DNA of 64,000 bases from Pseudomonas coleopterorum (GCF_900105555.1 NZ_FNTZ01000001.1:2790001-2854000); one strand, 5' to 3'. Shown: positions 45,942-55,840, counted from the first letter of the stretch. Numbers and translations: made by a program. Notes: generated by a model from the sequence alone, not told the origin.

Positions 45942-46988
45942 ATGAAGCCCGACGAGTTGAGTCGACGCAAGGATGACCATCTGGATATCGTCCTGGATCC
46001 GCTCAGGGCGATCACGCGCATGGGCGCGGGCTGGGACACTATTCAGTTCGAGCATTGTGCCTTGCCTGAGCTGGACCTTGCAGACATCGACCTGCGCAGT
46101 TCCCTGCTCGGCATCGACCTGCAGGCGCCGTTGCTGATCAGCTCCATGACCGGCGGCGCCTTTCGCGCCGTCGCGATCAACCGGCACCTGGCCGAAGCGG
46201 CGCAGGCCCTGGGCATCGCCATGGGCGTGGGGTCCCAGCGGGTCAGCCTGCAGACCGGCAACGACCAGGGGCTCACCCGCGAGCTGCGGCGCATCGCCCC
46301 GGACATCCCGCTGCTGGCCAACATCGGTGCAGCGCAGTTGCTCGAAAACGGTGGCATGGACCTGGCCCAGCGCGCGGTCGACACCCTGGAAGCCAGCGGT
46401 TTGATCATCCATCTCAACCCGCTGCAGGAAGCCGTTCAGCCCGAAGGTGACCGTCACTGGCGCGGCGTGCTCGCGCAGATCGCCCGGGCGGTGACGGTGC
46501 TCAAGGTGCCGGTGGTGATCAAGGAAGTCGGCGCGGGGCTCTCCGCCCGCGTGGCGCAGACCTTGGTCGAGGCCGGCGTGCAGGTCATCGATGTGGCCGG
46601 TGCGGGCGGGACCAGTTGGGCTGCGGTCGAAGGCGAACGCGCAACTCGGGCAGCGGACCGCGCGGTGGCCATGGCCTTCGCCGGCTGGGGCATTCCCACC
46701 GCCACCTGCGTGCAGACGGTCCGTCAGGCGCTGCCCGACGTACGCTTGATCGCTTCGGGCGGCGTGCGCGATGGCGTCGATGCGGCCAAGGCCATCCGCC
46801 TCGGCGCCGACCTCGTCGGTCAGGCCGCCAGTGTGTTGCCGGGCGCTACGCTGTCCACGGAAGCTGTGATCGAACACTTCGAAGTGGTCATTCGCCAGCT
46901 TCGCGTGGCCTGTTTCTGCACCGGTTCGGCCAATCTGGCAGGGCTGCGCCATGCCCGTCTGCTCGATTCGCAGGCTCTGCCTCGATGA
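45942..46988 (+). CDS. idi: isopentenyl-diphosphate delta-isomerase, type 2 (FMN)
   Basis: The enzyme interconverts IPP and DMAPP. The 348-residue protein is the flavin-dependent type 2 form: [67 protein letters not shown] and ASGGVRDG. The ATG at 45942 has GGAG 5 bases upstream; an in-frame ATG 24 bases earlier lacks one. Type 2 idi genes are a regular part of Pantoea-type crt clusters. Its stop overlaps crtX by 4 bases. Confidence 0.95.
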   Translation: MKPDELSRRKDDHLDIVLDPLRAITRMGAGWDTIQFEHCALPELDLADIDLRSSLLGIDLQAPLLISSMTGGAFRAVAINRHLAEAAQALGIAMGVGSQRVSLQTGNDQGLTRELRRIAPDIPLLANIGAAQLLENGGMDLAQRAVDTLEASGLIIHLNPLQEAVQPEGDRHWRGVLAQIARAVTVLKVPVVIKEVGAGLSARVAQTLVEAGVQVIDVAGAGGTSWAAVEGERATRAADRAVAMAFAGWGIPTATCVQTVRQALPDVRLIASGGVRDGVDAAKAIRLGADLVGQAASVLPGATLSTEAVIEHFEVVIRQLRVACFCTGSANLAGLRHARLLDSQALPR

Positions 46989-48259
46989 GTCATTTCGGCA
47001 TTGTCGCGCCCGCCTATTACAGTCATTTCCACGCGTTGCAGGCGCTGGCCCCGGAGCTGATGCAGCGCGGTCATCGAGTCACCTTCTTTCACCAGGCCGA
47101 CGCCGCGCGGTGGGTCACGGCCCCCGGTATCGGCTATTGCGTGCTGGGCGCAGCCAGCCACCCGCCCGGCAGCCTGCAACGCAGTCTGCGCCTGGCGGCC
47201 AGCCCCGGCACACCCTGGGGCCTGCGGCAGATCATCGAGCAGTTGGCCGCCACCACACGCATGTTCTGCGACGAACTGCCGGCTGTACTGGAGCAGCACG
47301 GTGTCGACGCGCTGCTGTGCGATCAGATGGAAGCGGGCGGTGGCCTGGTCGCGGAAAGCCTGGGGCTGCCCTTCGTCTCGATCGCCTGCGCCCTGCCGGT
47401 CAACCGCGAGCCGGGCCTGCCGCTGCCGGTGATGCCGTTCGCCTACGACACGGATGAGCGCAGCCTGCACATGTACCGCGGCAGCACCCAGGTCTACGAC
47501 TGGCTGATGAAGCCCCATGCCCGCGCCATCCAGGGCGCCGCGAAAGCCCTCGGACTGGCGCCGCGCAGCGCTCTGCACGAGTGCCTTTCGCCGTTGGCGC
47601 AGATCAGCCAGACGCTGGCGGGCTTCGACTTCCCGCGCCAGGCTGCGCCGCCGCATCTGCACGCGGTCGGTCCGCTGCGCACCGCCACTGCGGCCACCAG
47701 AGGCAGTTGGTCGATCAACCCAGAGCGCCCGTTCGTCTTCGCAAGCCTGGGCACCCTGCAGGGCCAGCGTCTGGGCATGTTCGAACAGATCGCCAAGGCC
47801 TGCCGGCAACTCGATGCCCAACTGCTGATCGCCCACTGCGGCTTGCTCGATGCAGCGGCCGAAAAACGCCTGGCTGCGCTCGGCGCCACCTGGGTCACCG
47901 ATTTCGCCCCGCAACAGTGGGCCTTGGAACAGGCCGATGCAGTGGTCACCCACGGCGGACTGAACACCGTGATGGATGCCATCGCCAGCACCACCCCGAT
48001 GCTGGTGATGCCCATCGCCTTCGACCAGCCCGGCGTGGCCGCGCGGGTCCGCCATCATGGCCTGGGCCTGCAATTGCATCGTCGCGCCCGCTCGCCGCGC
48101 ATCGCCCAGGCGCTGCGTGAGGTCCTGGCCCTGTCGATCCAGCCCTTTGCCCGCTTGAGCGCGGAACTTGCAAGCGCAGGCGGCACGTTGAAGGCAGCCG
48201 ACATCATCGAAACCGCGATAGACACCCGACAGCCCGTCTTGGCCGGAGCCTTGGCATGA
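46985..48259 (+). CDS. crtX: zeaxanthin glucosyltransferase
   Basis: CrtX adds glucose from UDP-glucose to zeaxanthin hydroxyls. The 424-residue GT-B enzyme begins [35 protein letters not shown] and has the C-terminal nucleotide-sugar motif [31 protein letters not shown] overlaps the idi TGA, and its own stop overlaps crtY by 4 bases. A longer frame starting inside idi is rejected. Confidence 0.95.
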   Translation: MSHFGIVAPAYYSHFHALQALAPELMQRGHRVTFFHQADAARWVTAPGIGYCVLGAASHPPGSLQRSLRLAASPGTPWGLRQIIEQLAATTRMFCDELPAVLEQHGVDALLCDQMEAGGGLVAESLGLPFVSIACALPVNREPGLPLPVMPFAYDTDERSLHMYRGSTQVYDWLMKPHARAIQGAAKALGLAPRSALHECLSPLAQISQTLAGFDFPRQAAPPHLHAVGPLRTATAATRGSWSINPERPFVFASLGTLQGQRLGMFEQIAKACRQLDAQLLIAHCGLLDAAAEKRLAALGATWVTDFAPQQWALEQADAVVTHGGLNTVMDAIASTTPMLVMPIAFDQPGVAARVRHHGLGLQLHRRARSPRIAQALREVLALSIQPFARLSAELASAGGTLKAADIIETAIDTRQPVLAGALA

Positions 48260-49431
48260 CGTACGACCTGATCCTGGCCGGCGCCGGCCTGGCCAATGGC
48301 CTGATCGCCTGGCGCCTGCGCCAGGCGCGTCCGGAGCTGAACATCCTGTGCATCGATGCGCAGCAGAGTCAGGGGGGCAACCATACCTGGTCCTTTCACG
48401 ACGGCGACCTCACCGCCGAACAGCATCATTGGATCGAGCCGCTGGTGGTCAAGCGCTGGCCCAGCTACCAGGTGCATTTCCCCCAGGTATCGCGGGTGCT
48501 CGACAGTGGCTACGCCAGCATCACCAGCGAGCGCTTCGCCGAGGTCATCACCCAGGCGTTGGGCGACCGGCTGCGCCTGGGTCAAACCATCACCGAACTG
48601 GGCCCGCGCCACGTGCGCCTGGCCAGCGGCGAGACGCTGCAAGCCGGTGCGGTCATCGACGGTCGCGGGGTACGGCCCAGCCCACACCTGGTGCTCGGCC
48701 AGCAGGCGTTCGTCGGCCAATTGCTGCGACTGGAGCAGCCGCACGGGTTGCTCGGGCCGATTATCATGGACGCCCGGGTGGATCAGGGTGATGGGTACCG
48801 CTTCGTCTATGTACTGCCCTTTTCGGCCGATACCGTGCTGGTGGAAGACACCCACTATGTAGATCGCCATACCCTGAGCACCGAGCAGCTGCGCGAGCAC
48901 ATCGGCGAGTACGTGCGCTGGCAAGGCTGGACGGTCGCCGAGTGCCTGCGCGAAGAACAGGGCGTGCTGCCGATTACCCTGGCCGGCGACTTCGAGGCGT
49001 TCTGGCAGCAAGCGTCTGGCCAGCCGCTGTCCGGCCTGCGCGCCGGCCTGTTTCACTGCACCACCGGCTATTCGTTGCCCCACGCGGTGCGCCTGGCCCA
49101 GTGGCTGGCGCAACAGCCGGTCATGGACGCCGATCGCCTGTTCACCGGCATCCGCGACCACGCCCGCCAGCAGTGGAACGACCAAGGTTTCTACCGTCTG
49201 CTCAACCGCATGTTGTTCCTCGCCGGAAGGCCCCAGGACCGCTGGCGGGTCATGCAGCGTTTCTATCGCTTGTCGCCCGCGTTGATCAGCCGTTTCTACG
49301 CAGGCCAAAACCACTGGCGTGACCGCGCCCGCATTCTCGTCGGCAAGCCACCCGTGCCCGTCGACGAGGCCGTGCGCGCCGCCCTCAGATCTTCTCCCCG
49401 GCAGTTCGAGAACCCACATGAATCCAGCTAA
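48256..49431 (+). CDS. crtY: lycopene beta-cyclase
   Basis: CrtY cyclises both ends of lycopene to beta-carotene. The 391-residue flavoprotein begins [23 protein letters not shown], a dinucleotide-binding fold, and has GGNHTWSFH, VIDGRGVRP and the C-terminal FYRLLNRMLFLAG/ RFYRLSPALISRFYAG pattern of the CrtY family. It overlaps crtX by 4 bases and crtI by 14 bases. Confidence 0.95.
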   Translation: MTYDLILAGAGLANGLIAWRLRQARPELNILCIDAQQSQGGNHTWSFHDGDLTAEQHHWIEPLVVKRWPSYQVHFPQVSRVLDSGYASITSERFAEVITQALGDRLRLGQTITELGPRHVRLASGETLQAGAVIDGRGVRPSPHLVLGQQAFVGQLLRLEQPHGLLGPIIMDARVDQGDGYRFVYVLPFSADTVLVEDTHYVDRHTLSTEQLREHIGEYVRWQGWTVAECLREEQGVLPITLAGDFEAFWQQASGQPLSGLRAGLFHCTTGYSLPHAVRLAQWLAQQPVMDADRLFTGIRDHARQQWNDQGFYRLLNRMLFLAGRPQDRWRVMQRFYRLSPALISRFYAGQNHWRDRARILVGKPPVPVDEAVRAALRSSPRQFENPHESS

Positions 49432-50908
49432 AACCGCCATCGTCATCGGCGCAGGCTTCGGCGGCCTGGCCCTGGCGATCCGCCTGCAGGCCGCAGGCAT
49501 CCACACCACCCTGCTGGAGAAGCGCGACCAGCCCGGGGGCCGAGCCTATGTCTACCGCGACCAGGGCTTCACCTTCGATGCCGGCCCGACGGTGATCACC
49601 GACCCCACGGCCATCGAAGAGCTGTTCACCCTCAGTGGCAAGCGCATGGCCGACTACGTCGACCTGCTGCCGGTCAAGCCGTTCTACCGCCTGTGCTGGG
49701 AAGACGGCACGAAGTTCGACTATGCCAACGATCAGGCCGAACTGGACCGCCAGATCCATGCCCTGAACCCACCGGACGTGGCCGGCTACCAGCGCTTCCT
49801 GGCCTACTCCCAGGCGGTGTTCAAGGAAGGCTACCTCAAGCTGGGTGCGGTACCGTTCCTGTCGTTTCGCGACATGCTTCAGGCCGGACCGCAACTGGCA
49901 CGCCTGCAGGCCTGGCGCAGCGTGTATTCGATGGTGTCGAGCTTCATCGAACACGACCAGTTGCGCCAGGCGTTCTCGTTTCACTCCTTGCTGGTGGGCG
50001 GCAACCCGTTTGCCACCTCTTCGATCTACACCTTGATCCATGCGCTGGAGCGCGAATGGGGTGTGTGGTTTCCCAAGGGCGGGACGGGGGCGCTGGTGCA
50101 AGGCATGGTGAAGCTGTTCCAGGATCTGGGCGGCACCCTGGAGTTGAATGCGGAAGTGGCCGGCATCGACGTCGAGAACGATCGGGCCACGGCCGTGCAT
50201 GCCCGTGACGGTCGCAGCTGGCGCGCCGATTGCCTGGCCTCCAACGCCGACGTGGTGCACACCTACGCCGACCTGCTGGGTAAACACCCGCGCGGTCGAC
50301 GCGAGGGCAAGCGTCTCAAGGGCAAGCGTTTCAGCAACTCGCTGTTCGTCATCCATTTCGGCCTCAAACGCCCGCAGCCGCAGTTGCAGCACCACACGGT
50401 GTGCTTCGGGGCGCGCTATCAGGCGCTGATCCACGAAATCTTCAACGGCGCCGAACTGGCCTCGGACTTCTCGCTGTACCTGCACGCCCCCTGTGTGACG
50501 GATCCCAGCCTGGCGCCGCCGGGCTGTTCCAGCCACTACGTGTTGTCGCCGGTACCGCACCTGGGCAACGCCGCCATCGACTGGTCGGTGCAGGGGCCGC
50601 TGTATCGCGACCGCATTTTCGAATACCTGGAAGAGCACTACATTCCTGGCCTGCGCGAAGACCTGGTGACCTGCCGTATCTTCACCCCGGATGATTTCCA
50701 GACCGAACTCAATGCGCACCTGGGCTCGGCGTTTTCCCTGGAGCCGGTGCTGCAGCAGAGTGCCTGGTTCCGCCCGCACAACCGCGACGCGCAGTTGAAC
50801 AACGTCTACCTGGTCGGTGCTGGCACCCACCCCGGCGCCGGCGTGCCGGGCGTGATCGGTTCGGCCAAGGCGACTGCCGGTCTGATGATCGCGGACCTGC
50901 ATCCATGA
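49418..50908 (+). CDS. crtI: phytoene desaturase (lycopene-forming)
   Basis: CrtI desaturates phytoene four times to lycopene. The 496-residue protein has the FAD fold AIVIGAGFGGLALAIRLQAAG, GGRAYVY, DAGPTVITDP, the FSFHSLLVGGNPF stretch and the C-terminal VYLVGAGTHPGAGVPGVIGSAKATAGLM signature. The ATG at 49418 lies within the end of crtY; a frame starting 99 bases earlier has no homology. Number of desaturation steps is inferred from the presence of crtY/crtZ. Confidence 0.96.
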   Translation: MNPAKTAIVIGAGFGGLALAIRLQAAGIHTTLLEKRDQPGGRAYVYRDQGFTFDAGPTVITDPTAIEELFTLSGKRMADYVDLLPVKPFYRLCWEDGTKFDYANDQAELDRQIHALNPPDVAGYQRFLAYSQAVFKEGYLKLGAVPFLSFRDMLQAGPQLARLQAWRSVYSMVSSFIEHDQLRQAFSFHSLLVGGNPFATSSIYTLIHALEREWGVWFPKGGTGALVQGMVKLFQDLGGTLELNAEVAGIDVENDRATAVHARDGRSWRADCLASNADVVHTYADLLGKHPRGRREGKRLKGKRFSNSLFVIHFGLKRPQPQLQHHTVCFGARYQALIHEIFNGAELASDFSLYLHAPCVTDPSLAPPGCSSHYVLSPVPHLGNAAIDWSVQGPLYRDRIFEYLEEHYIPGLREDLVTCRIFTPDDFQTELNAHLGSAFSLEPVLQQSAWFRPHNRDAQLNNVYLVGAGTHPGAGVPGVIGSAKATAGLMIADLHP

Positions 50909-51903
50909 GCACCTCGGCGCCGGATCCGGCGCTGCGCGAGCATGCCGAACAGAGCATCGCGGTGGGCTCGAAGAGCTTCGCCGCGGCCGCCAAGCTGTTC
51001 GACGAACGCACCCGGCGCAGCGCGGTGATGCTGTACGCCTGGTGTCGCCATTGCGACGACGTGATCGATGGTCAGCAGGCCGGTCACGACGCCGTGTCGA
51101 TCACCCCGCAGGAGGCACAGCGCCGCCTGGCGCTGCTGCAGGCCCAGACCCATGCGGTCTATGCAGGCGTGCCCGCGAGCGAGCCGGCCTTTGCCGCATT
51201 CGCCGAAGTGGTGCGCGAGCACGACATCCCCGAGCACAATGCTCTGGAGCATCTGGCCGGTTTCGAAATGGACGTGCTGGACCGCCGTTATCACACTCAG
51301 GACGACACGCTGCAGTATTGCTACCACGTCGCAGGCGTCGTCGGTCTGATGATGGCGCGGGTCATGGGCACCCATGACCCGCGCACCCTGGATCGCGCCT
51401 GCGACCTGGGGCTGGCGTTTCAGTTGACCAACATCGCCCGCGATATCGTCGAGGATGCGCGCATCGGTCGCTGTTATCTGCCGGCGCAGTGGCTGGAAGA
51501 ACTGAACATTCCGCTGCAGGACCTGGCGGCGCCCGAGCATCGGCCGGCGGTGGCGGTGTTGGCGCGGCGTCTGGTCGACCTGGCCGAGCCCTACTACGCC
51601 AGCGCCCAGGCGGGCCTGGCCGCCCTGCCCTGGCGTTCGGCCTGGGCCGTGGCGACTGCGGCGGCCGTGTACCGGCAGATCGGAGTCAAGGTGGTTGCGG
51701 CAGGCAGTCATGCCTGGGACACCCGTGTCTCGACCTCCAAGGCCGAAAAGCTGGCAGCGGTCAGTCAGGGATGGTGGCGTGCGGTCAGCGCTCGCTGGCG
51801 GCAGTGGCCGAAGCGTTCGACTCAGCTGTGGAACCGGCCTCGTCCGCCTTGCGCAGAGGCCCCTGGTGCAACGCCCGCAACTGAGCGCGCAAGCGCGTCG
51901 TAG
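50905..51903 (+). CDS. crtB: phytoene synthase
   Basis: CrtB joins two GGPP to phytoene. The 332-residue protein shows SFAAAAKLFDERTRRSAVMLYAWCRHCDDVIDG (first DDxxD) and QLTNIARDIVEDARIGRCYLP (second DxxxD). It overlaps crtI by 4 bases. Its last 119 bases (51785-51903) are antisense to the 3' end of crtZ; the encoded C-terminal tail there (about 40 residues) is Arg/Pro-rich and not conserved core. Confidence 0.95.
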   Translation: MSTSAPDPALREHAEQSIAVGSKSFAAAAKLFDERTRRSAVMLYAWCRHCDDVIDGQQAGHDAVSITPQEAQRRLALLQAQTHAVYAGVPASEPAFAAFAEVVREHDIPEHNALEHLAGFEMDVLDRRYHTQDDTLQYCYHVAGVVGLMMARVMGTHDPRTLDRACDLGLAFQLTNIARDIVEDARIGRCYLPAQWLEELNIPLQDLAAPEHRPAVAVLARRLVDLAEPYYASAQAGLAALPWRSAWAVATAAAVYRQIGVKVVAAGSHAWDTRVSTSKAEKLAAVSQGWWRAVSARWRQWPKRSTQLWNRPRPPCAEAPGATPATERASAS

Positions 51904-52354
51904 ACGGCGCGAACAGAAAGCCGAAGGACACGCAGCGGTCCTTGCCCTCGACCGCGTGGTGCATCAGGTGCGCCTGGTACAGGCGCTTGAGGTAACCGCG
52001 TCGCGGCACCAGATGGAATGGCCAGCGCCGATGCACCAGACCGTCATGGACGACGAAGTACAACGCGCCGTAGGCGGTCATGCCGGCGCCGATCCATTCC
52101 AGCGGATGCAGACCCTGGGTCCCCAGGGCAATCAGCACGATCGCCAGCCCCGCGAACACCACCGCATACAGGTCGTTCTTCTCGAACCAGCCGGTACGCG
52201 GCTCGTGGTGGGAGCGGTGCCAGCCCCAGCCCCAGCCATGCATGAGGTACTTGTGGGCCAGGTAGGCAACGCCTTCCATGGCCGCCAGAGTGATGAAGAA
52301 AACCAGGCTGTTGAGAATCACTGCTGCGCTCTGCCAAGACGGATAGACCGCCAT
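51785..52354 (-). CDS. crtZ: beta-carotene hydroxylase
   Basis: CrtZ hydroxylates both rings of beta-carotene to zeaxanthin using a non-heme di-iron site. The 189-residue membrane protein has the fatty-acid-hydroxylase His motifs HKYLMH, HRSHH, HDGLVHRRWPFH and HLMHH. It is convergent with crtB, as in Pantoea, and overlaps it by 119 bases; the C-terminal tail after about residue 160 lies in the overlap and is Ala/Ser/Glu-rich. A TonB receptor gene lies 55 bases upstream on the same strand. Confidence 0.95.
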   Translation of the reverse strand: MAVYPSWQSAAVILNSLVFFITLAAMEGVAYLAHKYLMHGWGWGWHRSHHEPRTGWFEKNDLYAVVFAGLAIVLIALGTQGLHPLEWIGAGMTAYGALYFVVHDGLVHRRWPFHLVPRRGYLKRLYQAHLMHHAVEGKDRCVSFGFLFAPSTTRLRAQLRALHQGPLRKADEAGSTAESNASATAASER

Positions 52355-52409
52355 CTTAACGCAACCGGCCCACCCATGGCGTCACGCCGGCCGGCTGCTC
52401 ATCGGCTGC

Positions 52410-54605
52410 TCAGCGCAGGCTCCACGAGACGCCGGCGTAGACACCCCGGCCATCGCCCGGCGTGGAACGTGCAACATCGCGGCCTTGGTCGTCGTAGCCG
52501 GGGGTGACCGTGCTGGCGTAGCGCTTGTTGGTCAGGTTGCGCAGGTCCACCCAGGTCTGCCAGCTATCATCCGGCGCCGAGTAGCCCAGACTGGCGCCGA
52601 ACAGTGTGTAGGCCGCCGCATGGTAGGAGTTGGCGTAGTCCACGGCGATGCGCGAGGCGTGCTGCACGTTGAAACCGGTGTAGACGCCGCTGGGGTGGTC
52701 GTAGCGCAATTCGGCCTGATAGTAATGTCGAGGCAGGCCAGGCAGCCGGTTATTGCCGAAACGCGCGTCGTCACGGTAGTGGAAATCGCTGTAGGTGTAG
52801 GTCTGGCGCAAACCCAGACGTCCGGCCTGCTGCCCCTCCCATAATGGGCTGTCCAGGGCCATCTCGACGCCCTGATGGACCGTCGGGCTGGCATTCGCCT
52901 CGCCGATCACCTGCGAGGTGGTGGCCGTGGCGGCCTGGGTTTCGACACTGAGCAGCTCATGGCGGACCTGCGAGTAATACCAGGCCAGATCCCAGCGGCC
53001 GAACCAGGCATCGCCACGCCCACCCAGCTCCAGGGTGGTCGCGCTCTGGTTGTCGAGCTCCACGCCATTGCTCTGCAAACCCGTCGCCGCGCCGCTGCCC
53101 GGCGCGAAGTAGCGGTTGGAGCCCCAGATCATCGACCAGGGGTGTGGCGGTTCCACCGAACGGCTGAGGTTGCCGAACACCTGCACCTTCGGGCTGTAGT
53201 CGTAGCGCAAACCCAGGCGCGGCGCGTAGTCCCAGGCGTGCAGGCTGACCCGGTCATGGGTCACCGGGTAGCTGACCTCCGTCTCGCGCCGGGTGTACAG
53301 CGCAGCTAGCCCAGTGGTCAGCCAGAGATCGGGCACCAGTTCCAGCTCGTTGCTGATGTACACCGTATGGTCGGAGCCTTGATAGCTGTAGTCCCGGGTG
53401 CGGGTGCCGGGCGCATACCCGGCCGTGTTGCCGACGGGTACCCGGACGAGTTCCGACACGCCGGAATTGGGCAACGCCTTGGTGCTGCGCCACCCCACGG
53501 TCGTTTTGCTGGCGTGGCCGAGCAGCACGTCCTGGCGCACATAGTTCAAGGTACCGCTGACATCGGTGTAGGCCACCTTCATACGGTTGGTGCCTTCGCG
53601 CAGGTCCATTGGATAGTCGTGATAGACCAGACCGGCTTCCAGGCGGGCATCGTCGTCCAGGTGCCAGGTGGTCTTGTTGGCCAGCCAGGTACTGCCCGGT
53701 TGAATGCGCTTGGAATCGCGTGCCAGGTTCAAGGCGTTGGCCACGCGGGGATCATGGCCGATCTGCGCCCGCGTCAGCTTGCCCGGGGTGTCGTTGTCGG
53801 TCTCGCGATAGCGGAAGTAGAAACGCGTTTCCAACTGCGGACTGAAACGGTAGCCGAAGTTGCCTGCCGCACCACGGCTGCCACCTGCGCTTTGGTCCTG
53901 GAAGCCGTCGTAGCTGGAATCGGTCACGCTGAAATAGTAATCGGCATCACCCAGCACCTGGCCAGAACTGATCTGACGCTTGCTGTAGCCATGACTGCCG
54001 ACTTCGTAGCGCAGTTGCAACTTGGGGGCATCGTATCCGGTGTGCGTCACATAGTTGATGGCACCGCCCAAGGCCAGCGCGCCGCGATCGAAGCCATTGG
54101 CCCCGCGCAGCACTTCCACGCGGCTGAGCCACAAGGGCTCCAGCAATTCGTAAGGCGTGCCGCCCGGACCGGTCAGCGGCAGGCCATCGAACATCTGGTA
54201 CAGTCCCGACGAATGCGCCCCCGGCCCACGGTTGATACCCGAACCGCGAATGGAGATTTTTGCGCCCTCGTTGTTGGCGGCGTGGGCGTAGATACCTGCC
54301 TGATTGCTGAACAGATCCTCGTTGCCCGAGAGCCTGCCGCGCCCCACGGCGGCGGTGTCGATCAGGTTGCTGGCGCCTGGCACCGAACGCAGAGCCAGGT
54401 CGGCTTCGTCGATCTCGCTCAGGCGTGCCTCGCTGACTTCCACGGCCTGCAACTCCATCACCTGCGCCGCCAGGGCGGCGCTGGGGGCGCCAAACAAGGC
54501 GGCCAGGCCCAGCACTGGCCATGCCGGCGCGCGAGGCGTGGTACAGGTGGAAAGGCAATGCAGACGGTCCCGGACGCGAAGACGGGACGCAGACGGTTGC
54601 GGCAT
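52410..54605 (-). CDS. TonB-dependent outer-membrane receptor
   Basis: The protein of about 731 residues has a signal peptide (GLAALFGAPSAALAA), a plug domain (SEARLSEIDEADLALRSVPGASNLID, ISIRGSGINRGPG, MFDGLPLTGPGGTP, VEVLRGANGFDRGALALGGAINYVT) and a 22-strand barrel ending in ...GVYAGVSWSLR, a slightly unusual final Arg after the aromatic residue. Such receptors import ferric siderophores or other large ligands; the ligand is unknown, and no Fur box or siderophore gene is visible. The ATG at 54605 has AGGA 8 bases upstream; a start 117 bases earlier is possible. It may be co-transcribed with crtZ. Confidence 0.9.
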   Translation of the reverse strand: MPQPSASRLRVRDRLHCLSTCTTPRAPAWPVLGLAALFGAPSAALAAQVMELQAVEVSEARLSEIDEADLALRSVPGASNLIDTAAVGRGRLSGNEDLFSNQAGIYAHAANNEGAKISIRGSGINRGPGAHSSGLYQMFDGLPLTGPGGTPYELLEPLWLSRVEVLRGANGFDRGALALGGAINYVTHTGYDAPKLQLRYEVGSHGYSKRQISSGQVLGDADYYFSVTDSSYDGFQDQSAGGSRGAAGNFGYRFSPQLETRFYFRYRETDNDTPGKLTRAQIGHDPRVANALNLARDSKRIQPGSTWLANKTTWHLDDDARLEAGLVYHDYPMDLREGTNRMKVAYTDVSGTLNYVRQDVLLGHASKTTVGWRSTKALPNSGVSELVRVPVGNTAGYAPGTRTRDYSYQGSDHTVYISNELELVPDLWLTTGLAALYTRRETEVSYPVTHDRVSLHAWDYAPRLGLRYDYSPKVQVFGNLSRSVEPPHPWSMIWGSNRYFAPGSGAATGLQSNGVELDNQSATTLELGGRGDAWFGRWDLAWYYSQVRHELLSVETQAATATTSQVIGEANASPTVHQGVEMALDSPLWEGQQAGRLGLRQTYTYSDFHYRDDARFGNNRLPGLPRHYYQAELRYDHPSGVYTGFNVQHASRIAVDYANSYHAAAYTLFGASLGYSAPDDSWQTWVDLRNLTNKRYASTVTPGYDDQGRDVARSTPGDGRGVYAGVSWSLR

Positions 54606-54752
54606 GGAACACATCCTTGAAAAGCGGTACGCCCGGGCGGCACTCCCGGACTGGCAGATAACGAGGCCCCACCTGGTGTGGCCATTGGGGAGGGTTGACG
54701 TTCGCGCGAGCGCTTTAAGCACATCGGGGGGTGGAAAGGAGGTCTGCGTCGA

Positions 54753-54962
54753 TCACGGCTCGCTGCGCAGCGCATTGAGATATTGGGTGCCCTTGACGGT
54801 GAGCGCCAGGCGCGTGCGACCGTCCCCGGTCACCGTGGTCACGATATAGCCGACCAGCAGCAAGGCGCGCAGAGCAAAGCCGTCCTCACTGGTGAAGGCT
54901 TGCCATTGGGCGCCCTCTATCAGCGTCAGCAACCGCTTGTAGTTGGCCTGGTCTTCGGTCAT
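54753..54962 (-). CDS. small hypothetical protein
   Basis: This 69-residue protein (MTEDQANYKRLLTLIEGAQWQAFTSEDGFALRALLLVGYIVTTV) has no family I recognise. It looks like a compact helical N-terminus followed by a short beta-rich end (GRTRLALTVKGTQYL) that resembles a wing. GGAGG lies 10 bases before the ATG. It is upstream of, and in the same direction as, the TonB receptor. Confidence 0.62.
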   Translation of the reverse strand: MTEDQANYKRLLTLIEGAQWQAFTSEDGFALRALLLVGYIVTTVTGDGRTRLALTVKGTQYLNALRSEP

Positions 54963-55206
54963 CAGTGCCCAGCCTCCATTGCGTCCATTGCAAGTGCGGC
55001 CAGCTTACTCAAAAGCATCGGCCAAGGCATCGAAAAACACTTCTGGATGTCCAACGGTGTAGCGATGAAAATGCGTCAAGGGAAGTTGAAAAACTGATGG
55101 CAATGAACAGGCGCTTTCAGCCACTATCAGCTATAGCTCTTACAGCCCCGGGCGTTTTGCCCGCTTCCTCACTGCCTCCTCAACAGCGTCCGTCAAGGGT
55201 GATTCC

Positions 55207-55467
55207 ATGGCTTCCATCGAAACGGTACTCGCCGGGCTTGACCCGCCCCTGAAACACGAAACCGAACTCCACGATGGCCTGCTGAAACTGACGCTGACCG
55301 ACCCCAACGTTCCAGCCCATGTAGAGCGCAGTCTTTCGCCGCGGGAATACGAAGACATCATTCTGTTTCGGCTGCTGGTGCTGCATGCGGTCAATGAAAT
55401 TCGCGGCAAGGGTTCCCATGCGCCGCTGGAAGTGATGCCTGATATCGAATGGACCGCCCGCACCTGA
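55207..55467 (+). CDS. small hypothetical protein
   Basis: This 86-residue, acidic protein (MASIETVLAGLDPPLKHETELHDGLLKLTLTDPNVPAHVERSLSPREYEDIILFRLLVLHAVNEIRG) probably folds from helices; I recognise no domain. It is divergent from the 69-residue gene across 244 bases that hold no other clear feature. The upstream region has no clear ribosome site (GGGTGATTCC). Confidence 0.6.
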   Translation: MASIETVLAGLDPPLKHETELHDGLLKLTLTDPNVPAHVERSLSPREYEDIILFRLLVLHAVNEIRGKGSHAPLEVMPDIEWTART

Positions 55468-55573
55468 TTGCAGAGGGCTTGCCAGGTATGCGGCAACTCG
55501 TCGCCGTCCTGCACATTTTCTGAATCTTTCCTGCGTGTCACAACTCAATGATGAGTCAACGCAGGAGATCACC

Positions 55574-55840
55574 ATGCCGAACCCAACGCTGTTCATCATT
55601 GACTACAGGCTCCATGGAGCGGAAAAGTCGTTCATCATTCGTCTACCCACGCTGAACAATGCCGATGCCTGGCATTGGGCGAGCTGTGACGCAGGGGTCG
55701 GTGTTATCCCCAAGTTCGGCCGCGAACGGGTGCAGAAAGTCAGCAAGCCCAAAGCCGAGCAGTATGGGATTACCGATGTGCGCTGGAGGCCGTCAGGCCA
55801 ACAGGCACGCGAAGAAGCAGGGACCGAAGCAGCACATTGA
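55574..55840 (+). CDS. small conserved Pseudomonas protein (DUF6555-like)
   Basis: The 88-residue protein (MPNPTLFIIDYRLHGAEKSFIIRLPTLNNADAWHWASCDAGVGVIPKFGRERVQKVSKPKAEQYGITDVRWRP) matches, from memory, a small family widespread in Pseudomonas and lacking a known role. Its alternating beta strands and the GIT.V.W.P end are the recognisable parts. AGGAG lies 6-7 bases before the ATG. It follows the 86-residue gene by 106 bases. Confidence 0.72.
   Translation: MPNPTLFIIDYRLHGAEKSFIIRLPTLNNADAWHWASCDAGVGVIPKFGRERVQKVSKPKAEQYGITDVRWRPSGQQAREEAGTEAAH

Noticed and set aside
44812..52354. Genomic island boundaries (integrase, tRNA or direct repeats) around the crt cluster
   Set aside because: I found no integrase, tRNA or flanking repeat; transfer remains an idea based on gene content alone.
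54606..54752. Cobalamin riboswitch before the TonB receptor
   Set aside because: I could not find the conserved B12-box sequence or its fold in this stretch, only a short CCCCA/TGGGG pair.
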